Positions 8,474 to 17,911 are shown, counted from the first letter of the stretch. The stretch is 64,000 bases of DNA from Gilvimarinus algae (GCF_030518215.1 NZ_JAULRT010000062.1:434001-498000); one strand, 5' to 3'. Translations and numbers: made by a program. The notes: generated from the sequence alone by a model not told the origin.

Positions 8474-10822
8474 CTAAGGCGCTGATTCGGCCGTTGCCGG
8501 CGTGGCTCTGAGGGGAATGGCGGGAGCCCACTGGTACCACTCTTTTCGAGGCGAGTCGTGCAAATCAAACACGGTGCCATCGCTGACGTCCTCGCCCGGT
8601 AAGTCAGGCGTGGCCAAGGCGATACCCCCGGCAATCAACGACTGCACCGAACCGGTTCTGAGCTGGGCGCCGGAGAACCAGCCAAAGTCAAAGTCGATGC
8701 CGGTGGCATTCCAGAAAACTGTGTTGGTTTTCACCAGCGGTGCGTAGTAAGGGTCGATGTGCAAGTAAATATTCACGTGCTTGGCATTGTCGGCCAGCTC
8801 AAAGCCCGTCACCTCGCCGATGGGAATTTCGCGGTAAAACACCGAGCGCCCCTCTTTGAGTGAGGCGAGTGAGGGCGCGCGCAGCGTCAAGCTCAGACCG
8901 TTGGCGCTGAGGTAGTCCTCCGGCGGTGTGTCGCGGCCGGTAAACTCGTAATGCATCTGCTCGCCACTGCCGGGTTCGAGGGCGATGTACTGGCCGAAAA
9001 TCAGCGTGCCCAGGTTACTCGCACCTTTGAGGCTGATGTCGGGTTTGACCCGCCAGAATTGGGTGCCCTCTACCACCAGCCCACGTGCCGCCGGTTGCAG
9101 GGTGATGTGCGCGGTAACGCCGGGGGTGGGGTGGTTGAGGGTAATTTGCTCTACCGTGCCGATGGTGACGCCCAGGTAGCGCAAATCGGCGCCGGTGCGC
9201 AGGCCATCGCCGTCGGCAAAATGCACGGTAATGACGGGGCCTTTGTCCGTTGCCTCTTCGAGCGATGGGTGGAGTATATAGCGCGCCTCGTTGTCGGCCG
9301 CCGGCGCTCGCTTGGCCTCGTCCGTCAGGTGCAGGCCAATGCCGCCGCGCAGAATACTGGAGAGGGATTCGGTGTTGATGTTCACGCCGTTTAAATCGGC
9401 GCTGATGTCGATGCCGCTGTTTTGATAAAAGCGCGCCTCGCGGGTAATGAGGGGCGTGAACTTGGGTAGGATGTGCACGTCCATCACGACCTGTGAGTGG
9501 TCGTCGGTCAGGCGGTAATCCACCACCTTGCCGATGCTGACGTTGCGGTAATACACCTCGCTGGACCGGGTGATCCCTTCAAGTCCCTCGGCGGTCAGCT
9601 CAATGTACAGGCCCGGCTCGTCTTTGCTCGGTGCCGGTGGCTCCACCAGAGCGACAAACTCCTGCTGGGGCTCGCGCTCGCCTTCGCGGGAAAAGTCCAT
9701 TTCAATGTGTGTGCCGGTGAGCAGGGTCGACAGCCCAGAGATACGCGACAGGGAAATCGTTGGCGTGGCCATCCAGAAAACCGTCGAGTCGTTGAGCTGC
9801 ACATCGGCCAGAGGGTTGATGCTGGCGGTGGCGGTGATGCCGGTGTAGTCGGGCTTCATGTCCAGTTTGATGAGCTTACCGGCGGTCAAACCCTTGTAGC
9901 GTATCTCGGTGTGGTTGGCTTTGAGCCCCTCGGCGGTGGCAAATTCAATCGTGATTTCAATGCCGGTGTCCGCCTCGGCGTAAGAGGGATAGAGGGTAAA
10001 AGGGTGGTTGCTGCGCGCCGGATCACCGGGTGCTGTGCCCGGTGGTGTATCGAAGGAAACACCGCCGAGGATAATCGAGGCCAGCGAATCGGTGTTCACT
10101 TCAATGCTGTTGAGATCGCCGGTGATGGAGACGCCGCTGCTGTTCCAAAAGCGTGAATTCTCGCTCACCAGATCCGCGTATTCGGCTTCAATATGGCCCT
10201 GAAAAATGACTTCGCTGTTGTCGTCGCTCAAGGTGTAGTCGACAATTTCGCCCACCCGCAGCTTGCGGTAATGAATGGGCGAGCCCGCGTGCAGCGAGCC
10301 GACATCGGGTGCGGTGAGGCGTATTTTCAAATCGCCCTCGGCGGGCTCCGGCGGCGGTGGCTCGTCCAGCGCTTTAAATACATATTGGGTGCGTTGGCTC
10401 TGACCGGGGCGCATGGCAATGTAATTACCGGAAACCAGCGTGTCCAGCCCCTGCACGCCGCCCAAAGAGAGCTCGGGTTTGACCAGCCAGAACTGGGTGT
10501 CGTCGCGCAGTGCCGCCTCGGCCTGTTTGCTCAGGGTGATTTGCGCCGCCACGCTCTGCAAGTCGGGCTGTACGTTTAACTCACTGACGGTGCCGACTTT
10601 AATGCCTTTGTAACGCACTTCGGTCTTGCCGGCCTCTACGCCCTCACCGGTAGGAAACACCACCACAATGCTCACACCGGCCTCGGTAAAGTGCTTGTAG
10701 GCCAGCCAGCCGCCGAGCAGTACAGCGAACAGCGGCAGCAGCCACACAGCCGAAATGCCCCGGCGGCGGTTAACGCTGGCGGTGGGCAGGGCGTCGCTCA
10801 CAGTGGGGTTGTTCTCACTCAT
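8474..10822 (-). CDS. Six-MCE-domain intermembrane lipid transport protein (PqiB/LetB-like)
   Basis: A 782-residue protein with one N-terminal transmembrane helix (about residues 22-42) followed by six successive MCE (MlaD-type) domains. Repeats are recognisable by recurring phrases such as TEVRYKGIKVGTV, SPIHYRKLRVGEI, TEIRYKGLTAGKL, SEVYYRNVSIGKV, ADLRYLGVTIGTV and RSVFYREIPIGEV, each followed by a hydrophobic pore-lining segment. E. coli PqiB has three and LetB seven such domains; six is between them. The family forms a stacked-ring tunnel that moves lipids across the periplasm. It overlaps the upstream LetA-like gene by 4 nt, so it is part of a three-gene operon. Confidence 0.9.
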   Translation of the reverse strand: MSENNPTVSDALPTASVNRRRGISAVWLLPLFAVLLGGWLAYKHFTEAGVSIVVVFPTGEGVEAGKTEVRYKGIKVGTVSELNVQPDLQSVAAQITLSKQAEAALRDDTQFWLVKPELSLGGVQGLDTLVSGNYIAMRPGQSQRTQYVFKALDEPPPPEPAEGDLKIRLTAPDVGSLHAGSPIHYRKLRVGEIVDYTLSDDNSEVIFQGHIEAEYADLVSENSRFWNSSGVSITGDLNSIEVNTDSLASIILGGVSFDTPPGTAPGDPARSNHPFTLYPSYAEADTGIEITIEFATAEGLKANHTEIRYKGLTAGKLIKLDMKPDYTGITATASINPLADVQLNDSTVFWMATPTISLSRISGLSTLLTGTHIEMDFSREGEREPQQEFVALVEPPAPSKDEPGLYIELTAEGLEGITRSSEVYYRNVSIGKVVDYRLTDDHSQVVMDVHILPKFTPLITREARFYQNSGIDISADLNGVNINTESLSSILRGGIGLHLTDEAKRAPAADNEARYILHPSLEEATDKGPVITVHFADGDGLRTGADLRYLGVTIGTVEQITLNHPTPGVTAHITLQPAARGLVVEGTQFWRVKPDISLKGASNLGTLIFGQYIALEPGSGEQMHYEFTGRDTPPEDYLSANGLSLTLRAPSLASLKEGRSVFYREIPIGEVTGFELADNAKHVNIYLHIDPYYAPLVKTNTVFWNATGIDFDFGWFSGAQLRTGSVQSLIAGGIALATPDLPGEDVSDGTVFDLHDSPRKEWYQWAPAIPLRATPATAESAP

Positions 10823-11430
10823 GGTGTGGGTTCCTGAAGGTCCCAGATCAGCCTGGGGTCAAAACTTTCGGCGGCCAGTAGCGTCAGCACCACCACACCG
10901 GCAAAGGCGGAGGCGCCGATGTTGGCCTCGATACTGGCAAACTGGCCAAAGCTGACAAGGGTAACCAGTATGGAAATAACAAACAAATCCAGCATGGACC
11001 AGCGACCGATGAGGTCGATAAACCGGTACATGTTGGTGGCCTGGGCGGCGTTGATGGGCCGCCCGCGCTGCACGGTAAACAGCAAAAACATAATACCGAC
11101 CAGCTTGAACACGGGCACGGCAATACTGGCGATAAACACCACTATGGCAATGGGCAGCATATCGTTGCGGGCCAGATCAATCACGCCGGCGAGGATCGTG
11201 CTGGGAATGGTGTTATCAATCTTGCGCACGGTCATAATTGGAAACACATTGGCCGGCACAAACACGATCAGCGCGGTCAGGGTAAACGCCCAGGCGCGCG
11301 ACACCGAATAGGGGATGCGCGGGTGCAGGGGCGTGTGGCAGCGCGGACACAGGTAAGAGCCGTCTCCTGGGTGGCGCGCCAGCTTGCCGCACACATGGCA
11401 GCGGCACAGGCCGCGATCAATGGCCCGCAC
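10819..11430 (-). CDS. PqiA-domain membrane protein (C-terminal half of a split LetA)
   Basis: A 203-residue protein with one PqiA domain. A zinc-ribbon-like pair CHVC and CPRC near the N-terminus precedes four predicted membrane helices, the first carrying FVPANVFPIMTV, a PqiA family phrase. E. coli LetA (about 427 residues) has two such halves in one chain; here the halves are separate genes totalling about 420 residues. It overlaps the upstream half by 14 nt and the MCE gene by 4 nt. The role would be to load or receive lipid at the inner membrane for the MCE tunnel. Confidence 0.85.
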   Translation of the reverse strand: MRAIDRGLCRCHVCGKLARHPGDGSYLCPRCHTPLHPRIPYSVSRAWAFTLTALIVFVPANVFPIMTVRKIDNTIPSTILAGVIDLARNDMLPIAIVVFIASIAVPVFKLVGIMFLLFTVQRGRPINAAQATNMYRFIDLIGRWSMLDLFVISILVTLVSFGQFASIEANIGASAFAGVVVLTLLAAESFDPRLIWDLQEPTP

Positions 11431-12070
11431 GGCGCGCCTCCCACAAATCCCAAAAGCGCTCGGTGTTAAAGCTCACCATGGCCACCGACAGCAATACCAG
11501 CATAAGCACAAAGCAGAAAAAGCCCGTGGTCAATTCAAAACTTCCCATATCTTTGAGTTTCACTACCGAGACAATTACCGCCAGCAAATACACATCCAGC
11601 ATCACCCAGCTGGCCACTTGATGGTAGAGCTTGAGACCGCTGGCAATCCAGCTTGAGGGCAGATGCAGCTTCCACGCCAGACAAGTGCCGATGATCAAAC
11701 TCAGCAGTACCAGTGGGGCCACCAGGGTGCACACCAATACCAGCGCGCCGACCCACCAAAAGCCGACATCAATCAAGTGCCAGGCGCCGCCGGCCAGGGT
11801 ATAGGCATTGGGCCGGCCCAGCAGGCTAAACGCCATTTGCGGGTAGAGGTTGGCCGGTATGGCCAGGATCAGGGCAGCCAGTGCCAGTGCCAGAGGCCGA
11901 GTTGGATCGAACGGTTGGAAAGGGGCCTGGGCGGCGCCACAGCGCGGGCAGCGCGGGCGTGGTTGATCGTCCGGTATATCCAGCAGCTGATCGCATTCTA
12001 GGCAGGCCGATAAGTGCGTAGCAGGCGGGCAGACGCCATGACTTGCCGGTGTAAGTTCCGTTGCTTGCAT
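11417..12070 (-). CDS. PqiA-domain membrane protein (N-terminal half of a split LetA)
   Basis: A 217-residue protein from the ATG at 12070 (a GTG at 12097 is an alternative). The N-terminal zinc ribbon has CLEC and CPRC, followed by four hydrophobic helices with the family phrase ILAIPANLYPQMAFS. It is the first gene of the operon that continues with the second PqiA half and the MCE protein. Overlapping ends suggest translational coupling and equal amounts of the two halves. Confidence 0.85.
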   Translation of the reverse strand: MQATELTPASHGVCPPATHLSACLECDQLLDIPDDQPRPRCPRCGAAQAPFQPFDPTRPLALALAALILAIPANLYPQMAFSLLGRPNAYTLAGGAWHLIDVGFWWVGALVLVCTLVAPLVLLSLIIGTCLAWKLHLPSSWIASGLKLYHQVASWVMLDVYLLAVIVSVVKLKDMGSFELTTGFFCFVLMLVLLSVAMVSFNTERFWDLWEARRAGH

Positions 12071-12377
12071 AGTGAACCGGTCATCCCTCCAGGGCACCTG
12101 TGGTGGTAGGGCTGTGTGCTGTAGCTGAACAATGGTAAAAACGCGCGCACAAGCCTGCCAACGCTAAGGCTTTTACGCCCAAAACTCAAGCGCCGGCAAC
12201 GAGCGACGCTTCGCTACTAATCCGGCAATAACGCAGATTGTCCTGGTCCATTTCACCGTCGCCATCCTCTGGGCGACTAGGCGGTAGTCTTCTTAATCGT
12301 GCATCGAACTATTATTCAGTCAGTGTTCAGCCGCGAGGGTCTACTCTGTCACTGTTGGGTTTTGCTGGAGATGGCTT
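12071..12377. other. Intergenic region between divergent transcription units
   Basis: This 307-base stretch lies between the leftward MCE operon and a rightward lipoprotein gene and should hold both promoters. I see no convincing -10/-35 pair, no repeat and no small gene that I can support. Confidence 0.5.
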
Positions 12378-12887
12378 ATGAAATACGCATACGCACCGGT
12401 ATTGTTGGGCATAGCGCTGCTGCTGGGTGGCTGTGGCGATGAAACGCACGTTCACACCAGCCCGCCGCCACCGCCGCCCCAGGGCATCAACGATTTTGCC
12501 ATGATCGATAGCTTTGGCGTGGACAGTGGCTATTCGCCCAATGAAACCCTGGCGATAGACCCCTACGTTGACGCCGGGTTGTTTGAAATTTTTTGGCAGG
12601 CGCAGCGCGCCAAGCCCTATTCGTTCTACCTAAGCGTGAGCGACACGCCCTACATCGAAGACAGCATCACGTTATACGACGCTGCCTGCGGCCCCGGTGA
12701 GAGCTGCAACCTTGAAGGCTATGCCCTGTGCCAGTACAACACGGATTTTACCGCTTACTGCGAAGATGCCCCCGTGGTGGATCTCTACGAGCTGATCTAC
12801 CAGGTTCCGCAAACGCTGTATTTTTTTGGCGAGGTGTGCGGTGTGAGCAAGTGTGAATATCGCCGGCTGGAAGTGGAAATGTACTAG
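12378..12887 (+). CDS. Hypothetical lipoprotein
   Basis: A 169-residue protein with a clear type II signal: a hydrophobic stretch ending LLLGGC (Cys19). A short proline-rich spacer (six Pro in a row) follows, then an acidic domain with two close cysteine pairs (CGPGESC and CGVSKC), likely disulfide-bonded. I do not recognise the domain. It stands alone between divergent and co-oriented neighbours. Confidence 0.7.
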   Translation: MKYAYAPVLLGIALLLGGCGDETHVHTSPPPPPPQGINDFAMIDSFGVDSGYSPNETLAIDPYVDAGLFEIFWQAQRAKPYSFYLSVSDTPYIEDSITLYDAACGPGESCNLEGYALCQYNTDFTAYCEDAPVVDLYELIYQVPQTLYFFGEVCGVSKCEYRRLEVEMY

Positions 12888-13010
12888 GAATCCGTCGCTT
12901 GTCGTTGCAATAACGTATCAAATCAGCAAATACCCCCTATTTAGAGGTTAGTGGCACGCCTCCGAATGGGCTATGCTCCCCGCTCGACTCATGGATCAGG
13001 GAGCTAAGTT

Positions 13011-13550
13011 ATGAGAACAATGATTGTGTTGCTAGCCGCTTTGTACGCAATGAACGTTATTGCTGAAGAGCCGGCGAATTTTCATGCAAATTTTCAGCAA
13101 TCGTGCCGGAATCATCAGCAGGGCTTGGGGGCAACCGCCGCTGCAGCTGAGCAGCGATGCGGCTGTATGGCGCAGGTGCTGACGCAAGAAGCCAGTGCTG
13201 AGGAACAAGACGTATACCTGTCGGGTAATTTCACAGTGCTCAGCGCTGTGAAAGAAAGAAGCGCAGCGGCTTTGGAAAAGTGCGAGGCAGAGACCCCGGC
13301 CAAGGTGCTAAAAAGCGGATCGAATACCTTCAGCTTTGCGGTGTGCAAACACTGGTTAGGTACCACCTATCATGCATGCAAACGGACCATTACCGGAGGG
13401 CACGCCTGGTGTTTTGTCGGTAACGACAATTTAAACCCAGGCGATGTGTTGTGCAAAGATGCGCCGGAGGATAAAACCTGCACCAAAGATACCGTGCAGT
13501 TCGGTATTATCCCGACGCTTCTCCCCAAAGACATTTGCACCTTTCAGTAA
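13011..13550 (+). CDS. Hypothetical secreted cysteine-rich protein
   Basis: A 179-residue protein with a Sec-type signal peptide (MRTMIVLLAALYAMNVIAEE, cleavage expected near residue 18) and a ribosome-binding site AGGGAG. The mature part has ten cysteines, among them CGC, CKHWLGTTYHACK, CFVG and a C-terminal CTFQ, which points to a disulfide-stabilised periplasmic or secreted protein. The first half resembles the short helical pattern FQQSC...CGCMAQ seen in many uncharacterised periplasmic proteins. No function can be given. Confidence 0.65.
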   Translation: MRTMIVLLAALYAMNVIAEEPANFHANFQQSCRNHQQGLGATAAAAEQRCGCMAQVLTQEASAEEQDVYLSGNFTVLSAVKERSAAALEKCEAETPAKVLKSGSNTFSFAVCKHWLGTTYHACKRTITGGHAWCFVGNDNLNPGDVLCKDAPEDKTCTKDTVQFGIIPTLLPKDICTFQ

Positions 13551-13557
13551 ACCCCCG

Positions 13558-13587
13558 CTGACCACTGCTGCCAGCGGCAATGGTCAG
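13558..13587. terminator. Hairpin between convergent genes
   Basis: Inverted repeat CTGACCA / TGGTCAG, with an inner CCGCTG / CAGCGG option, lies between the cysteine-rich protein gene and the convergent receptor gene and overlaps the receptor stop codon. No strong T run is present. Confidence 0.4.
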
Positions 13588-15644
13588 AACTCGATTTTAA
13601 CACCGGCATAAAAGGAGCGGGGTTCGCCTGCCTGCAATATGCCATCGTTAATACTGGCGGCGTTTCTCACACTGAACAAGGACACATACTCCTCATCGGT
13701 GAGGTTTCTGGCATCGGCGTATACCTCCCACGACTGGCCACGAAAGCCGGCGCGCAGCCCGAGCAGGGTATAGCCATCGACACTGTAGGTGTTGCTGAAG
13801 TCGGCGTAGCGATCGTCAATCAGGTCAACTGTAGGACCGGCAAAAAAACCGCTGGCGTGACGGTAGATCAGCTCTGCTTTGATGGCGTAGCCGGGGGCTA
13901 CCGGTAGGTCGTTGTTACCGTAAATCGGGTCGTCGTCAAAGCTAAACTCGTTGAGAGTGATATTGACCAGAGGCTCCAGCCGGTGCTCACCGCTGTCGCC
14001 CAGTGCAAAGCTTGCTCCCAACAGTGCTTCGACACCCGCGTGAATGGTGCTATCGACATTGGCCGACAAGCTGGTGCCGGGCGCATTGGGATCATCGACA
14101 GACAAAATCTCGTCATCCAGCTGGCCGTAGTAAACCGCAAGCTCCCAGTAAAGGCGATTATCCGCCCCCAGACTTGCGTCGCCCCGGCTCCCAAGCTCCA
14201 GCACTTCGCCTTGCATGGCCTTGAGCGCTTTGTCATCCGGGTTGGTATCGTCCTCCAGCTCATAGTTGGTAGGCGGCTCATAGAGGCTGCTGAGGTTGGC
14301 AAACAGCTCGGTGTTCTCGGTGAGTTGGTAGATAGCGCCCACCCGCGGGTTAATGCTGTCGTAATCGGCAGTGGGGTTGTAAAGCGCCCCGTTCATCACC
14401 GTGGTATTTCTGACTTCGCGGTTTGCCAGTACCCCCTGCACACCGTACACCAGTTTCCAGCTGGGGCTCAGTTGCCAGCGATCAACGACAAACAGCTCCA
14501 GGCTGTCGGCCTCGTTGTCGACACGCGTCATCAAGTCTTGTCTGTGGCCGGCCTCGTGGCTGTAGTTGCCGCCCTTGACCGTGGTTTGCCCGTAATCCAG
14601 GCCCAAAAGCAGATCATGGTCACCGGTGCGCAGGTTGTAGCGCACAGACGAGCCAAAGTTATTTTGGTCGGTATCAATCAGCAAGCTAAAGAATGGGCTG
14701 TAGACAATCGGGTGATAGAGGGCCTGCTCCTCATAGGAAAACCCCACCGTGAGGCTGGCATTTTCACTGAGATCCCAGATCGTCTTGTTGGCCGCCCGCC
14801 AGCTCTCTACATCGTATTGGTAGTGCCCCACTTGGGCGGCTGGTTGCGCTTGATAGGGGTCTTCATCAAACTGCGCGCGCGTGAGGGCGCCGGGCAACTC
14901 TTGATTGTTATCCACATAGGTGAGGTAGAACCGCGTCTGCAGCGCATCGCTGAGTTTCCAGCCGGCGTTGGCGTACAAGCTTTCGCGGTTCTGTTGCTGG
15001 TGCTCGCGAAAGCCATCCCACTGCTTAGCCTCAAGGGTGATCAGGCCATCGACGTCACCGGTCACGGCGCCAGCTGTCACCCGACCTTGCAGCTGGCCAT
15101 GGCTGCCGCCGTTCAGGTAGACCTGCGATTTGGTGTCCCGTGCCGTGGGGCTGATCACATTGATCGCGCCGCCAAGGGTGCTGGCACCATAGGTCAGTGC
15201 ATTGGCACCGCGAGCGATCACGGCGTAGCGTGTGCTCAATGGATCGATATTGCGGTTGTGGTTGTTGCCATCGGCCGCGGTAATGGGCAGGCCATCTTGC
15301 AGTAACTTGATGCCGTTGCCATCGTAGTTGGTGGCATCGAGGTTAGAGCCTCGGCTGGAGAAAAAGGTCGAGTCACCGGTCGAGCCGCTGGCGACCCAAA
15401 GGCCGGGCACATAGCGAAGCATATCGGCCATAGTGGTAACGTTGCGCTCGTACAGGTCGTCACTGTCAATCAGAGTTACCCCGCCGGGGTTCTGATCCCG
15501 CTCTTTTTCAAGCTCAAGCTTGTACTGTCTGCCTTCCACTAAAATGGTTTCAACAGTATTGGAGTCATTGTCAGCGGCCAGGGCGCTGAGAGGCAAAGAA
15601 AGACAGCTTACGGCAACAAATTGCTTGGGCCCGTGAAATCGCAT
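13584..15644 (-). CDS. TonB-dependent outer-membrane receptor
   Basis: A 686-residue receptor with signal peptide (ending ALAA near residue 24). The plug domain spans about residues 50-170 and contains TMADMLRYVPGLWV and GANALTYGASTLGGAINVIS, and a beta-barrel ends in the typical aromatic FYAGVKIEF. The length and plug resemble FecA/siderophore-type receptors, so ferric siderophore or another metal complex is the likely cargo, but no Fur-type operator is evident upstream. A TonB-box-like segment (VETILVEG) follows the signal peptide. Confidence 0.9.
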   Translation of the reverse strand: MRFHGPKQFVAVSCLSLPLSALAADNDSNTVETILVEGRQYKLELEKERDQNPGGVTLIDSDDLYERNVTTMADMLRYVPGLWVASGSTGDSTFFSSRGSNLDATNYDGNGIKLLQDGLPITAADGNNHNRNIDPLSTRYAVIARGANALTYGASTLGGAINVISPTARDTKSQVYLNGGSHGQLQGRVTAGAVTGDVDGLITLEAKQWDGFREHQQQNRESLYANAGWKLSDALQTRFYLTYVDNNQELPGALTRAQFDEDPYQAQPAAQVGHYQYDVESWRAANKTIWDLSENASLTVGFSYEEQALYHPIVYSPFFSLLIDTDQNNFGSSVRYNLRTGDHDLLLGLDYGQTTVKGGNYSHEAGHRQDLMTRVDNEADSLELFVVDRWQLSPSWKLVYGVQGVLANREVRNTTVMNGALYNPTADYDSINPRVGAIYQLTENTELFANLSSLYEPPTNYELEDDTNPDDKALKAMQGEVLELGSRGDASLGADNRLYWELAVYYGQLDDEILSVDDPNAPGTSLSANVDSTIHAGVEALLGASFALGDSGEHRLEPLVNITLNEFSFDDDPIYGNNDLPVAPGYAIKAELIYRHASGFFAGPTVDLIDDRYADFSNTYSVDGYTLLGLRAGFRGQSWEVYADARNLTDEEYVSLFSVRNAASINDGILQAGEPRSFYAGVKIEF

Positions 15645-15840
15645 GGGTAGAGTCCTGAGTTATGTTGATCTTTGTTGTGCGAGGCGGGCCGAACTTACTA
15701 CATTCGATGGGGTTTCAGAATGCGACAGATTGTCACAGCCTTATAGGCTCAGTGACTATCTAAAGATAAGACACGCGCAGGCCCCGGGCGTGCCGGCATT
15801 GTGTGGAACCGCCCGCTTCGATGAGGTTGTGAGAGGAGTG

Positions 15841-16518
15841 CTAGCCCAAATCTTGGGTTTGCAGGCGCCTTTCTCGCGACTTGGCGCGATGAAATAAAAA
15901 CCAGCTTCCCCAGAAAAACCCACACAGTCCAATGGCCGTGTAAATGGCGGGCATTGGATTTTGCAGGCTGCTGACCGAGCCGGAGTAGTTGGCAAGTGCT
16001 GAGTACGGCAAAATGCTGATAATCCACAACCCCAAAAACCGTAAAAATTTCATGCCCGTCAGTCCTGCCAAACACGCCGAAACTTCCGGTAGCATGGGTA
16101 ACGCGCGCGACAGCAAGATCACCACCGGGCCGTGCCGCTGAAAGGTGTTTATCGCCTCAGACCGCTGCTGTGGTTCCTGCACCAAACGAAAAAGCAAAAT
16201 GTTTCCGTACCGTTTGCTCGCCCAGTACCCGGCGCTGCCAGCCAACAGCAGCCCGGTAAACGAGGCTAAGGTGCCTGTGAGTGCTCCCAGAAAATACCCG
16301 GAAAGCATCATGACGGATAAGGTGGGTACGGCAATTACAATATCCGAAAACAGCAAAGCCACCACTAATGCGGCGAGCAGCCAGGGGTTAACGCTGCGAG
16401 CCGCTTCCAGCCAGCCTTGAATTTTCTCAAGGGTTAACACACCTGTCAGGGTCAATAACAAAAAGGTGCTGGCAAAAGCCAATGCAAGCACCATCATGAC
16501 TTTCAGAAGTGGTTTCAT
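15841..16518 (-). CDS. VTT/DedA-like membrane protein
   Basis: A 225-residue inner-membrane protein from the ATG at 16518. Five or six hydrophobic helices surround the VTT (SNARE-associated) domain, visible as the glycine-rich SGYFLGALTGTLASFTG and the re-entrant RHGPVVILLSRALPMLPEVSACLAGLTGM. Family members act in membrane lipid (polyprenyl-phosphate or phospholipid) flipping. It starts 25 bases after the SDR gene, with which it is probably co-transcribed. The in-frame extension upstream overlaps the SDR gene and is not used. Confidence 0.85.
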   Translation of the reverse strand: MKPLLKVMMVLALAFASTFLLLTLTGVLTLEKIQGWLEAARSVNPWLLAALVVALLFSDIVIAVPTLSVMMLSGYFLGALTGTLASFTGLLLAGSAGYWASKRYGNILLFRLVQEPQQRSEAINTFQRHGPVVILLSRALPMLPEVSACLAGLTGMKFLRFLGLWIISILPYSALANYSGSVSSLQNPMPAIYTAIGLCGFFWGSWFLFHRAKSRERRLQTQDLG

Positions 16519-16543
16519 CGTTGTGATTTCTTGTGGATTTTGT

Positions 16544-17314
16544 CTAGCCTGATTTAAGAATTCTACGGGCCAGGAAGGGCGCGATCGCGAATAATACGCG
16601 CAGGGCCTTAACCTTGCCAATGTTAACGGTAGCGCGGCCTTTGCCGATAGCATCCAATATGTCGCAGGCTGCGCGCTCGGCGCTGATTTTGCCACCGCCT
16701 CGGCCCTGGGTCATTGGAGTGTCCACCAGCGGTAAAAACACCTGCACAACACTCGCCCGAGTGCCCTCCAGCTGGTAACGCAAGCTTTGTGAAAAGCTGT
16801 TCATAGCCGCCTTGCTGGCGCAGTAAACCGCCGAGCCAGTTTTGGGTGCCAGAGCCAGGCCCGAGTTCATGTTAACGATCAGCCCGCCATGCCGGGCCTT
16901 TAATAGTGACGGTAGAAACAGGGCGGTTAGAGCACACACTGCGGTAAAGTTCAGGTTGACTTCTTGGCTGATGGATTCAAGGCTGAATGCTTTATCCAGT
17001 AGGGTGGCAGGGTACTGGACCGCCGCGTTGTTAATGAGAACATCAATACTCGGGTGCTCTTTCATGATCAGATCGACCACTGGTTCGTACTGGCTGGTAT
17101 CGGCGAGGTCCGCCCCATAGGTGTGGACAGTGGCATAATCGGTGGCCAAGGCGTCGAGCCTCGGGCCTGGCCTGGCAATGACCACCAGTTGATTGTGAGG
17201 GGCCAGCAGCTTCACCAGCTGGTAGCCAATGCCGGATGTACCACCGCTGATAACAATCGTTTTGTTGTGCAGTATTGGTGCATTGGCGGTCATTTTGGGC
17301 TCGCTGCGTGGCAT
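16544..17314 (-). CDS. Short-chain dehydrogenase/reductase
   Basis: A classical SDR of about 256 residues. The cofactor loop is SGGTSGIGYQL, the NNAAV motif follows, and the active site has Ser (NMNSG) and YCASK (Tyr-x-x-x-Lys). The LVVIARPGPRLDAL segment with Arg after strand 2 suggests NADP(H). The start is uncertain: ATG at 17314 or 17293. It faces a Crp-like regulator gene across a perfect palindrome and precedes a VTT membrane protein. The C-terminal basic tail (LFAIAPFLARRILKS) may touch the membrane. Substrate unknown. Confidence 0.87.
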   Translation of the reverse strand: MPRSEPKMTANAPILHNKTIVISGGTSGIGYQLVKLLAPHNQLVVIARPGPRLDALATDYATVHTYGADLADTSQYEPVVDLIMKEHPSIDVLINNAAVQYPATLLDKAFSLESISQEVNLNFTAVCALTALFLPSLLKARHGGLIVNMNSGLALAPKTGSAVYCASKAAMNSFSQSLRYQLEGTRASVVQVFLPLVDTPMTQGRGGGKISAERAACDILDAIGKGRATVNIGKVKALRVLFAIAPFLARRILKSG

Positions 17315-17358
17315 ACTCAAATGTGCAGCCAGCCTAACCCATTCATACTCAACGGGCA

Positions 17359-17372
17359 TTAACCCAGGTTAA
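17359..17372. promoter_or_regulatory. Palindromic operator candidate
   Basis: TTAACC-CA-GGTTAA is a perfect inverted repeat ending 2 bases before the start codon of the Crp-like regulator and lying in the short divergent gap to the SDR gene. Its position would let a bound dimer block the regulator's own expression and touch the SDR promoter. Binding by the adjacent regulator is inference. Confidence 0.5.
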
Positions 17373-17374
17373 CA

Positions 17375-17911
17375 ATGAATACTGACAATCACTTAGCGAA
17401 ATTGCTGACAATGTATGGCCAGCAGCAGAGCTTTCAGCGTCATGAGTCTATATTTTGCCAAGGCGATGACGATGGCCATATTTATTTTGTTCAAACCGGG
17501 CTGCTCAAGGCCTACTACGTGTCCAGCGAGGGTAAAGAGAGTATCAAGTCGTTTGTTGCCGAGGGCAATATGATTGGCAGTTTGAACTCAGTGGTGAATC
17601 AGGCCGGTTGCTCGTTTAGTTTGGTGGCGTTGGAAGCCAGCCAACTGCTGCGCCTGCCATTCTCTCTTTTGGTCGACAAAGCGGCCCAATCCCACCCACT
17701 GGCGAATGACGTTATTCAGCAACTTCTGGCGCTCGCCATGAAAAAGGAGCAGCGAGAATTTGAGTTTCTGAGCCTCAGTGCGGAGCAGCGCTACCAACGT
17801 TTTTTGGCTCAGGCGCCACAATTAATTGACCGCATTACCCAAAGTGACATGGCGCGCTATTTGGGGGTTACGCCAGTGGCGTTAAGCCGCATCAAAAAAC
17901 GTTGCGGATGA
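17375..17911 (+). CDS. Crp/Fnr-family transcriptional regulator
   Basis: A 178-residue regulator, shorter than typical Crp (about 210-220). The N-terminal cNMP-fold barrel is visible (FCQGDDDGHIYFVQTGLLKA), followed by a dimer helix and a C-terminal winged helix-turn-helix (ITQSDMARYLGVTPVALSRIKKR) that ends right after the recognition helix. The ligand pocket lacks an obvious cAMP signature, and no Fnr-type cysteine cluster is present. It is divergent from the SDR-VTT operon, which is its likely target. Confidence 0.88.
   Translation: MNTDNHLAKLLTMYGQQQSFQRHESIFCQGDDDGHIYFVQTGLLKAYYVSSEGKESIKSFVAEGNMIGSLNSVVNQAGCSFSLVALEASQLLRLPFSLLVDKAAQSHPLANDVIQQLLALAMKKEQREFEFLSLSAEQRYQRFLAQAPQLIDRITQSDMARYLGVTPVALSRIKKRCG

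Noticed and set aside
13983..15305. Long open frame on the plus strand (440 residues)
   Set aside because: It is antisense to the TonB-dependent receptor, has no recognisable domain and no ribosome-binding site.
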